64,000 nucleotides of DNA from Clostridium estertheticum. GTDB lineage: Bacteria; Bacillota; Clostridia; Clostridiales; Clostridiaceae. The DNA lies in the NCBI RefSeq assembly GCF_026650985.1, contig NZ_CP086239.1, positions 1,798,001 to 1,862,000 of the forward strand. Reading direction: 5' to 3'. The position numbers and the translations under genes were made by a program. Shown here one piece after another: positions 16,741 through 24,032 of this stretch (position 1 is its first letter; the number at the start of each line of letters is the position of its first letter). The notes beneath the pieces were generated by a model. That model did not search any database. It saw only the letters and a list, made by a program, of their open reading frames with translations, and was not told the origin of the DNA.

Positions 16741-18285
16741 TTATTTTTTATTGTAATATTTGTCAATAGCCTCATTAACATGCACCCACCCTTTCCAGCC
16801 TCTTTGCTCACTATCCATTAGAATAGATTTGAGTTGTACAAGAATAAAATCACTTACCCCTTTCGGATTTTGGGCCTTTATTATTGAATATGCAATCCTG
16901 GGTGTAAACAATTTAGGATAATATACTATATACCGATTTTCCCAAACTGTAGGATTGTATTTTTTTTTATAATGGTATAAACCTTTAAATCCATAAAAGC
17001 TATTAAGTTTTTCATATATAAATTCAAATAATTTACCAGTTACTCCAGCCTCATCGGTAGCATTCACAAGTGGTGACAACCCTAATGTACCCCACTTTAC
17101 TCCCTCTAGTTTCATCTTATTAAAAGCTTCAACTGTAATTTTTTCCATAACTCCAATAGGAGCATTATTCCTTCGCCTCGTAATATCTGCTAGATAACCT
17201 TTTCCTCCAGCAAAAGGGGAAAATACAATAAACCCAAGCATACTTTTTTTATTGTTGTAAGCTACAAAATATCTTCTGCCCATAGGATTACCCAGTGATA
17301 TCGTTCCCAACATAAAAGACAATTCACTGCTGCTTTTATCTTTAAGCCATTCATCTGAAACATCATTAATTTGCTGTTCAATTAATCTATCTCTTTTCTC
17401 TAAGGGTTTATATTCAGATACCGTAATACCTAAGTCAGAGGCATGATTTATCGCGTTTCTTATTTTAGCTACTTTACCTCCTGCTAAGCTATATGTCTCA
17501 AGATCAAACATAGCTTCTTCACCACATTTTGTTTTTCCAAACCCAAGAAAAGTATATACCGGAATATATTTTTCGAGTGTATGGCAAAAACATATATCAA
17601 AATTATTTTGTTTGGAATAAGTTATAAATTCCGTTATAAGTAAAGGCATATCTTTCTCATCACATATTGGATCTCCTGCACATACTGCAACTCCTATAGT
17701 TATTGTGTATACTATTACCCCTTCAACGATATGCCCAAAATAGTATCTTTTGTCATCTTCAAGTGCAACATACGAAAGAGAATTTTCGCCGTATTTATGA
17801 AGCAATTTTCTTACCTTCTCTTTATCAAATGCAGTGACAAAAGGCTGATAAACAAGTGGTTTTAAAATAAGAAAAATTGCAGCTAAAACCCCAGTCCAGT
17901 TTATCGCTATTTCAGTCTTTATGAAGACCAGTTCCATTGTTGATAACTGTCCTAAAGTAGAAAAATCAGATAAAAATAGCATTCTCAAAGTGCGTAAAAT
18001 AGTATAACCCAATATGTTTACTGTTAAAAATCTAATATTTACTTCATAAGCTACAAACCACGTATTAATAATAATTAAAAAAATAACTATAACACAAAGA
18101 AACATACTATTTCTTAGGCTTATTGGATCAGATTTTCTCTTAAATTTTTTATAATTAAAAGACAAAATAATAATAACAATAAATTCAACAATAATAGCAT
18201 GGTCAAATAAACTGTGTAAGTTGATTACATTCATAAGCATTGAAACAGACAGCATACATATTGAAATTACCCATGCCATTGTCAT
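16741..18285 (-). CDS. MprF-like phosphatidylglycerol lysyltransferase domain protein, 3' part of split gene
   Basis: 514 residues. About four transmembrane helices (to about residue 160) lead into the DUF2156/LPG-synthetase domain: ALEDDKRYYFG, IVYTITIGVAVCAGDPIC, CFCHTLEKYIPVYTFLGF, AKIRNAINHA, then FIVFSPFAGGKGYLADITRRR near 350 and WGTLGLSPL. MprF enzymes transfer an amino acid from tRNA to phosphatidylglycerol and reduce surface charge. The reading frame is continuous with the 76-codon ORF upstream except for one TAA (18294-18292). Restart could occur at ATG 18279, 6 nt after AAAAAAGG. No long flippase half is fused here. Confidence 0.8.
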   Translation of the reverse strand: MTMAWVISICMLSVSMLMNVINLHSLFDHAIIVEFIVIIILSFNYKKFKRKSDPISLRNSMFLCVIVIFLIIINTWFVAYEVNIRFLTVNILGYTILRTLRMLFLSDFSTLGQLSTMELVFIKTEIAINWTGVLAAIFLILKPLVYQPFVTAFDKEKVRKLLHKYGENSLSYVALEDDKRYYFGHIVEGVIVYTITIGVAVCAGDPICDEKDMPLLITEFITYSKQNNFDICFCHTLEKYIPVYTFLGFGKTKCGEEAMFDLETYSLAGGKVAKIRNAINHASDLGITVSEYKPLEKRDRLIEQQINDVSDEWLKDKSSSELSFMLGTISLGNPMGRRYFVAYNNKKSMLGFIVFSPFAGGKGYLADITRRRNNAPIGVMEKITVEAFNKMKLEGVKWGTLGLSPLVNATDEAGVTGKLFEFIYEKLNSFYGFKGLYHYKKKYNPTVWENRYIVYYPKLFTPRIAYSIIKAQNPKGVSDFILVQLKSILMDSEQRGWKGWVHVNEAIDKYYNKK

Positions 18286-18291
18286 CCTTTT

Positions 18292-18522
18292 TTAAAGTCT
18301 GTAGCTTGTAAAAATCAATACAAATCCTGTAATAACAGAAATTGTTCTATGCAGTACTAATGTTTCAGGACTAAAAAAATAAAAATATTTACTTATATAC
18401 GAAATAACATGAATTCTATAGTAGTATTCGTACAATATATTTTCAATTCCTAACATTAAAGTAAGTAATACAGCAATATTGATAATACTATTTCTAATAG
18501 TTTCGTTAATTATCCTTTTCAA
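18292..18522 (-). CDS. MprF-like protein, 5' part of split gene (76 aa)
   Basis: 76 residues with two hydrophobic segments (about 12-28 and 58-76). The ending LHRTISVITGFVLIFTSYRL, then a stop, then KR-MTMAW in the same frame, matches the usual run of the membrane part of DUF2156/MprF-like proteins, where the residue at the stop is commonly aromatic (LYKR-type). A single change of a TAC or TAT codon to TAA would explain it. The start is TTG at 18522, with AAGGAAG about 8 nt upstream. Best read as the N-terminal piece of the downstream gene, not as an independent small protein. Confidence 0.7.
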   Translation of the reverse strand: MKRIINETIRNSIINIAVLLTLMLGIENILYEYYYRIHVISYISKYFYFFSPETLVLHRTISVITGFVLIFTSYRL

Positions 18523-18712
18523 AAAAACACTTCCTTAAATATTGTGTGATAATTTTTTTATTGAAAGTTTCAATAAACTTTCCCTTATATAATACTATAT
18601 ATTTGTAACATTAAAAACAAATTAAAAATATCTCAAATTCAGTTTAAAAGTATGATAGATAGTAATAAATAAAAACACTTAAACCCCTATTCAATTCTAC
18701 TTCAAATCAAAT

Positions 18713-18757
18713 TTGGGAGTATTTAGCGGATTCCTTGCATCCCCTAAACACTCCCAA
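18713..18757. terminator. Long imperfect hairpin after the SleB gene
   Basis: TTGGGAGT and ACTCCCAA pair at the base, TTTAG with CTAAA above, GAT with ATC near the loop. No clear U-run follows, so it may be a terminator or a transcript-stabilising hairpin. Confidence 0.5.
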
Positions 18758-18796
18758 GTCTAACATTATATGTTTCACTAGTCCTTTAGTTAATTA

Positions 18797-19243
18797 TCAT
18801 CTAGTTTTATAATAGAGTGCTGTTGGATTGTAAAAGCAATGATTAACTACACTAACCTGAAAAGTACCACTACCATTAAACGGAAATTCATTCGGACATC
18901 CTGGTAAAAAAGGATTAAAATACCACAGCGATTCACCAACTGTATATAATCTATTGCCAGCTATCGCCCAATCAGCAATATCATAATGTATCTGTTCTGG
19001 TGGACTTGCCCAAATGGTTTGTGGATTAGCCACACCAGCAAGTACAGAAGTTGCACAATCAAATTGTCCTGGTTGAAATATGACTTTTCTTACATCCCCT
19101 TGACCTGTCCTAAGATATTCACCAGCAGCTACGTTTACTCTGTTCATAATTACAGAAGCAACACCCTTCATCCCATTTTCTCCTTCACCACCAGCTTCAC
19201 ACTTTATTAATCTAGCCAATAACTCTCTAACACTATAAGCCAT
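18797..19243 (-). CDS. SleB/CwlJ-type cell-wall hydrolase
   Basis: 148 residues that are essentially one SleB (Hydrolase_2) domain: the opening YSVRELLARLIKCEAGGEGE carries the catalytic Glu, then GMKGVASVIMNRV, QPGQFDC and the closing FNPFLPGCPNEFP. CwlJ-type proteins like this lack a signal peptide and act on spore cortex peptidoglycan (muramic-delta-lactam) during germination. No peptidoglycan-binding domain is fused. AAGGAGA precedes the ATG. It lies 88 bp after the YbhN-like gene on the same strand and could be cotranscribed. Confidence 0.9.
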   Translation of the reverse strand: MAYSVRELLARLIKCEAGGEGENGMKGVASVIMNRVNVAAGEYLRTGQGDVRKVIFQPGQFDCATSVLAGVANPQTIWASPPEQIHYDIADWAIAGNRLYTVGESLWYFNPFLPGCPNEFPFNGSGTFQVSVVNHCFYNPTALYYKTR

Positions 19244-19331
19244 TATTTTCCATCTCCTTAAATCACTTTACTTTATTATTATATTCATGATATGAGAGAT
19301 TGCCCTTGAATTTCTTGTTTAGGGGCATTTT

Positions 19332-20345
19332 TCAAGGTTTATAAGCCGTAGAATTTTTCGGTAGACGTATTGCAAATAATGAGCCTACAAGAATACAAGA
19401 GTAGTAGGTTATTATTCTCCAAAGAAGAACCCCGGGCAATATATTTTCTTTAAAAAACATTGTGAAAAGTAATACAAATCCACCCTCTGCACCTCCTGAT
19501 CCACCAGGAAGCGGAGTTATAGATACTATAAGCATTACTAAGGTTTGTGCCGCTAACATATTAAATAGACTAGCATACTCCAAATTAAATCCTCTAAATA
19601 TGATGTATGGTATAATATAAAAGACTGTGAGTTGAGCCGTATTAATAATTACGATCCTAAGAACTGTCTTATAATTTTTAGCAATAAATATAGCATTATC
19701 ATGAAAATCATCCAACCCTTTTTCAATTTTATCTACAGATTTTTGCCAATTTTTTAATAGCTTTATTTTACATAGAAACTTGCTACCACCAAGCAATAAT
19801 GCCTTAGTAAATCTCTTGTTTATTGAAAACATAACTGCGGTTAAGATAATTCCAAAATTAAATATAAAGCCTACAAGACACAAATAAAAAATACCGGAAA
19901 TTTTTGATATGAAATAATTATACTTTAAGATAATTATAATGAAAGAATATATTGTAAGTGTTGTTTGATGAATAATAAACTTCATCACGAGTATTGAGCT
20001 AGCAGATGCTGGTTCTATACCTTCATTCTCTAAAACATAATAAATAGCAGGTTGCGCACCTGTCTGAAATGGTGTTATAGAGGCATAAAATTGACCAACC
20101 ATAGCCGCTTTTATTGAATCTCGGAATTTTTGTTCTTTAAAAAGTAATTTAGAAAGTCCTTGTACAATAAATACTTCAAGAGCCCAATAAACGAACATTA
20201 AAGCAATTGCCTCAATTATCCACGATATGTTGATTACTTTAAGCACACTTACCAATTGATGTAACCCATTTTCATATAAAAAGAAGTATGCAAATATTGC
20301 TAAAGATATTATAATTGCTGCTACGTTAAGTATTTTATTTTTCAT
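19332..20345 (-). CDS. YbhN/MprF-flippase-like membrane protein (UPF0104)
   Basis: 337 residues with about eight transmembrane helices. Family features are FYASITPFQTGAQPAIYYVL (about 90-110), and TPLPGGSGGAEGGF (about 285-298), the conserved turn of the lysylphosphatidylglycerol synthase TM region. In MprF this region forms the flippase that moves lysyl-phosphatidylglycerol to the outer leaflet; stand-alone members are mostly uncharacterised. A soluble-domain MprF-like gene lies 0.8 kb downstream on the same strand, separated by the SleB gene, so the two could work together (inference). ATG follows AAAGGAGA. Confidence 0.85.
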   Translation of the reverse strand: MKNKILNVAAIIISLAIFAYFFLYENGLHQLVSVLKVINISWIIEAIALMFVYWALEVFIVQGLSKLLFKEQKFRDSIKAAMVGQFYASITPFQTGAQPAIYYVLENEGIEPASASSILVMKFIIHQTTLTIYSFIIIILKYNYFISKISGIFYLCLVGFIFNFGIILTAVMFSINKRFTKALLLGGSKFLCKIKLLKNWQKSVDKIEKGLDDFHDNAIFIAKNYKTVLRIVIINTAQLTVFYIIPYIIFRGFNLEYASLFNMLAAQTLVMLIVSITPLPGGSGGAEGGFVLLFTMFFKENILPGVLLWRIITYYSCILVGSLFAIRLPKNSTAYKP

Positions 20346-20757
20346 TAAACTCTCCTTTCATTAGCATTATTAGCCTTCTCATTATCTAAGCTAAATATTA
20401 ATGAATTCATTCACATGGTTGATTAATATATCCATAAATTCTATATTACAGTTAATGAAACTCCTATGGTTGGTAATTTGTGGTCATACAATAACTTCAC
20501 CACCTTGATGTATTCAGCTAAATCAAAAATGTGAAAATACGTTGCGTCATCTATTCCACTAAGTGTATTTTTTATAGAAATTAATGCATCTTTATAACAA
20601 CATTTTAATCTCCTAAAAAGATCTATAAGTGTTTAATTTACAATTTTGTTATTTTATTAACAATTATGTTATAATATATAGGAAATAATGAAAATTCTAC
20701 TAAACAAAAAATAATTATATGATTATAAAATATACGAAAAGTTTTAGGAGGGGGAAA
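20346..20757. other. Intergenic region with promoter and possible coding remnant
   Basis: On the plus strand, TTGTTA (20646-20651), 18 nt, TATAAT (20670-20675) form a promoter for the PocR kinase gene. On the minus strand the frame ending at TAG 20441 is open for over 55 codons and has protein-like composition (GIDDATYFHIFDLAEY, HKLPTIGVSL) but contains no ATG; an AGGAGA lies near its beginning. It may be a decayed gene. Not matched to any family by eye. Confidence 0.35.
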
Positions 20758-22155
20758 ATGATAAATAAATCACGACTAGAAATCACAGATATTTTAGATG
20801 TTGAATTACTCCAGAAGCTTCAAGATAACTTTTCAAAAAATATGGATATTGCAAGTGTTATTGTAGATATAGATGGTAATCCTGTTACAAAACCTAGTAG
20901 ATATACAAATTTTTGCACAAATTTTATTCAAAATTCAGTATTGGGGAATAATAAATGTTCAGAGTCTCATCGAAAATGTGGAGAAGGTGCTGCAAAATCA
21001 GCTAAACCATACATCTGCGCGTGTCATGCTGGTTTGATAGATTTTGCGGCTCCAATTTTAGTAAATGGAGATCATATAGGAACTATATTAGGCGGACAAT
21101 TTTTAATAAACAAACCATCAACTTCAGATTTTAAAAATACAATAAAAGAATTAACTACTAGTGAAGATGGATTTTTAGAGGCACTTAGAGAAATTAATGT
21201 TATAGAAGAACAAAAATTGAAATTAGCTGTAGAAACTGTATTTATTATTGCCAATTCAATTTCACAAATGGGCTATGAGAAATTAAATCTAAAATTAGAT
21301 GCAAAAAAAATGAAAAGTGATATTCTAGATCAAAACAGATTATTAGAAGCATCTAGAAAATGCAATATGGATCAATCAGAAATGTTTTCTTCTATGTCGC
21401 ATGAATTAAAAACACCACTTAATATTATCTTTAGTGCATTGCAACTACTAGAAAGTAAATATGATACTAAGTCCGTAGTTCCTGATTATGAAATGTTTTC
21501 TAAATATTCAAAAGTAATGAAGCAAAATTGTTATAGATTGATAAGGCTTATTAACAATCTTATAGATATGAATAAGATTGAACTTGGTTTTTTTAAATTA
21601 GAATTGGCAAATGGAAATATTGTAAAAACTATTGAAGACATCACCCTATCTGTAGTTACTTATGCAAAAGCGAAGAAAATAACTATAGTGTTTGATACGG
21701 ATATAGAAGAAAAAATAACCTCTTTTGATTCATCTAAATTTGAAAGAATAATGCTGAACCTATTATCAAATGCAATTAAATTTACTGAAGCTAAAGGTAT
21801 AATAAATGTAAATATTTATAATAATGAAAACTATATACTTATAAAAATAAAAGATACAGGAATTGGAATACCACAGAACATGTTAAACAAAATTTTCAAC
21901 ACATATATCCAGGTTGATGATTCTCTTAGGGGGACTGTGGAAGGCAATGGAATAGGATTATCATTAGTAAAATCATTGGTAGAAATGCATGGGGGAGAAA
22001 TAAGTGTTAAAAGTGAAATGGGTGTTGGAAGTGAATTTAATATCAAATTGCCTATTAAGCTCATAGAATCTCAGATGTCTCACAGAAATAAAAATTATAA
22101 TATAAATGATCCTATAGAGAAAATTAAAATTGAATTTTCAGATATATATTCTTAG
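20758..22155 (+). CDS. Orphan histidine kinase with N-terminal PocR sensor domain
   Basis: 465 residues, no transmembrane helix, so cytoplasmic. Residues about 8-180 are a PocR domain: VIVDIDGNPV, then the cysteine set NFCTNF, NNKCSESHRKCGEG, ICACHAGLIDFAAPI, and GTILGGQFL. PocR domains bind small hydrocarbon-derived ligands or a metal/iron-sulfur centre. The kinase core follows: FSSMSHELKTPLN (phospho-His about 230), the NLLSNAIKFTEA N box, DTGIGIPQ and GNGIGLSLVKSLV G boxes. The ATG at 20758 follows AGGAGGGGG; the open frame reaches back to 20719. There is no response regulator next to it. A strong terminator follows, so it is monocistronic. Confidence 0.9.
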   Translation: MINKSRLEITDILDVELLQKLQDNFSKNMDIASVIVDIDGNPVTKPSRYTNFCTNFIQNSVLGNNKCSESHRKCGEGAAKSAKPYICACHAGLIDFAAPILVNGDHIGTILGGQFLINKPSTSDFKNTIKELTTSEDGFLEALREINVIEEQKLKLAVETVFIIANSISQMGYEKLNLKLDAKKMKSDILDQNRLLEASRKCNMDQSEMFSSMSHELKTPLNIIFSALQLLESKYDTKSVVPDYEMFSKYSKVMKQNCYRLIRLINNLIDMNKIELGFFKLELANGNIVKTIEDITLSVVTYAKAKKITIVFDTDIEEKITSFDSSKFERIMLNLLSNAIKFTEAKGIINVNIYNNENYILIKIKDTGIGIPQNMLNKIFNTYIQVDDSLRGTVEGNGIGLSLVKSLVEMHGGEISVKSEMGVGSEFNIKLPIKLIESQMSHRNKNYNINDPIEKIKIEFSDIYS

Positions 22156-22181
22156 TTATTTTTAAAATTTTTTACTAGAAG

Positions 22182-22236
22182 GAATGATGAAGATAAAAAT
22201 CAGTAGAATTAACTACTGTTTTTATCTTCATCATTC
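22182..22236 (+). terminator. Strong hairpin terminator after the PocR kinase gene
   Basis: GAATGATGAAGATAAAAA pairs with TTTTTATCTTCATCATTC, with an inner AGTAG/CTACT stem. It is among the longest stems in the window and can serve both strands. Confidence 0.75.
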
Positions 22237-22283
22237 TTTGCCGTGTCTTTTTATAAGACACTTTGATTACATGATTTTTCACT

Positions 22284-22547
22284 TCAAATTTTATATAATA
22301 TCCATCTACAAGTAGCAAGCTCATATTTAATCTCAAATAACTTTATAGAATTATCAATCAAACTTTGGCATTTATAAACAGTCATAATGTTACCTGCAAA
22401 TCTCTGCGTATCCTTTACTATAACTTTATCTATTTTTATAACTTGCATAGGCTCATCACCTATTTGCATTCTAAACCTTACTGGTTTTATGTTTCCTTTG
22501 TTATCTGTATAAGAAACCATTTCTATAGGTAATGCTAAAACCTTCAT
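22284..22547 (-). CDS. Small conserved-looking protein downstream of Y-family polymerase
   Basis: 87 residues, unrecognised. It is soluble, begins MKVLALPIEMVSYTDNKGNIKP and has a beta-rich look (VRFRMQIGDEP, IKIDKVIVKD), ending in a CRWILYKI strand. It starts 16 bp after the polymerase gene, with AAGGAGG before its ATG, so the two are an operon and should share SOS control. A role as accessory factor for the polymerase is a guess from position only. Confidence 0.65.
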   Translation of the reverse strand: MKVLALPIEMVSYTDNKGNIKPVRFRMQIGDEPMQVIKIDKVIVKDTQRFAGNIMTVYKCQSLIDNSIKLFEIKYELATCRWILYKI

Positions 22548-22563
22548 TTATTTACTAGCCTCC

Positions 22564-23820
22564 TTAAAGCATTGCGCTCATTAGTGGGTATTCTTCCTCC
22601 CCATCTGCCATTCCACCACACATACTATTTAACCCTGAATGAAGAAAACAAGATCTACTAATAGCTTTAGAACCATATTTTAGCCTGATTTCATCAATTG
22701 TTTTATTAAGATTGCTATCTTTCTCATAATTAAAAGTATCAAGTAAAGAACACTGATAAAAATCATTACCACAAAAGTCTGTTATATGTACTCCCAAATG
22801 TCTTATTGGATCCCCTCTCCAAATATTGTCAAATAAACAACAAACTGTTTCATGTATTTTACGAGTAGAATCAGTTGCTACCGCCAATTTTTTCTGACGA
22901 GAATAAGATATCATATCACTTCCTCTAACACTTATACTTACTACAGTGCAACAGTTCTTCGAATCTCTTAAACGCATAGATACTGTTTCACATAATGATA
23001 ACAATACTATATGAGCTGTTTCTTTATCATAAATATCATATGGAGTAGTAGTAGAATTGCCTATTCCCTTCATTTCAATGTAATTGCTCCTTCTAACCTC
23101 GGAAAATTCATTGCCATTAGCATAATTCCAAATAACTAAGCCATGACTCTTGAATTTATTCTTTAAGATTTTCAAATCATAATTTGCTAATTCTCCAATA
23201 GTATTAATGTTTAAATCATGCAATTTAGGTGTCGTTGCTCTACCCACCATAAATAGATCTTCAACTGGTAATGGCCACATTTTACTTTTAATTTCCCGGG
23301 GAAATAAAGTGTGTATTCTATTTGGTTTCTTGAAATCTGAGGCTACTTTTGCGAGCAGTTTATTATTTGATATACCTATATTTACTGTAAACCCAAGCTC
23401 TTTACTTACCCTCTCTTTTATAGTTTCAGCGAGCTTCATGTAATCTGGATACAAATGTTCCATGTTAGAAAAATCAAGAAAACTTTCATCTATACTAAAC
23501 CGTTGAATTTTTGGAGTATACTGCTCAAATATTTGATGCATAGCTGCACTACACTTCATATAAAGCCAATATCTTGGTGGTACTATTATAATACTAGGAC
23601 ACTTCGCCCTAGCACTATATAAAGTCTCTCCCGTGTGAATATCGAATTTTTTAGCTGGAATTGATTTTGTTAAAACAATACCGTGCCTGCTTTCTTCATC
23701 TCCGCCTATTACTGAAGGAACCAATCTTAGATCTAATGACCCACCTCGCTGAAGTCTATAAGCAGCTTCCCATGATAAATAAGCGCTATTAGCATCTATA
23801 TGAAATATTAATCTACTCAT
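22564..23820 (-). CDS. dinB: Y-family DNA polymerase (Pol IV/UmuC-like)
   Basis: 418 residues. Catalytic acidic residues are visible: Asp9 in FHIDANSAYLSWE and Asp111-Glu112 in FSIDESFLDFS. The GIVLTKSIPAKKFDIHTGETLYSA block (about 48-70), VNIGISNNKLLAKVASDFKKPN and the helix-hairpin-helix VGRATTPKLHDLNINTIGELA follow, then the little-finger domain. These enzymes copy past damaged bases with low fidelity. ATG 23820 is chosen because GGAAGAGG precedes it; the open frame extends to 23865. The LexA box just upstream means SOS induction. The last residues show no obvious beta-clamp motif. Confidence 0.92.
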   Translation of the reverse strand: MSRLIFHIDANSAYLSWEAAYRLQRGGSLDLRLVPSVIGGDEESRHGIVLTKSIPAKKFDIHTGETLYSARAKCPSIIIVPPRYWLYMKCSAAMHQIFEQYTPKIQRFSIDESFLDFSNMEHLYPDYMKLAETIKERVSKELGFTVNIGISNNKLLAKVASDFKKPNRIHTLFPREIKSKMWPLPVEDLFMVGRATTPKLHDLNINTIGELANYDLKILKNKFKSHGLVIWNYANGNEFSEVRRSNYIEMKGIGNSTTTPYDIYDKETAHIVLLSLCETVSMRLRDSKNCCTVVSISVRGSDMISYSRQKKLAVATDSTRKIHETVCCLFDNIWRGDPIRHLGVHITDFCGNDFYQCSLLDTFNYEKDSNLNKTIDEIRLKYGSKAISRSCFLHSGLNSMCGGMADGEEEYPLMSAML

Positions 23821-23858
23821 AAACCTCTTCCTTTCTTTAATCTTTATTTCAAAACAAC

Positions 23859-23872
23859 AGAACATATGTTCG
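23859..23872 (-). promoter_or_regulatory. LexA (SOS) box of the Y-family polymerase operon
   Basis: GAACATATGTTC (23860-23871) is a perfect 12-bp palindrome that fits the Gram-positive LexA consensus CGAAC-N4-GTTCG with only one outer base different. It lies about 40 nt upstream of the start codon and just downstream of a TATAAT-type -10 on the minus strand, where bound LexA would block transcription. Confidence 0.85.
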
Positions 23873-23962
23873 TAATACTATTATATACTACTTTCTTGTT
23901 TTTTAGAAGTAAATTTATAAACCTTTTTTAGAAATATATGTATTTCGTAGCATTTATACAAT

Positions 23963-23985
23963 AAAAAAAGAGCCTATTTGGCTCT
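23963..23985 (-). terminator. Terminator of the SMC (Jet-like) operon
   Basis: On the minus strand AGAGCC, a 5-nt loop, GGCTCT, then seven Ts. It lies 48 bp after the stop of the large SMC gene and cuts the operon off from the polymerase genes. Confidence 0.85.
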
Positions 23986-24032
23986 CTCTAACTGTCCTTT
24001 AATGGTTTATGATTCTATATTATTTTTATTTG

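Noticed and set aside
22284-23820. JetD-like nuclease for the SMC operon
   Set aside because: The genes after the SMC operon encode a Y-family polymerase and a small protein with no Toprim or DUF2220-type features, and they have their own LexA-controlled promoter.
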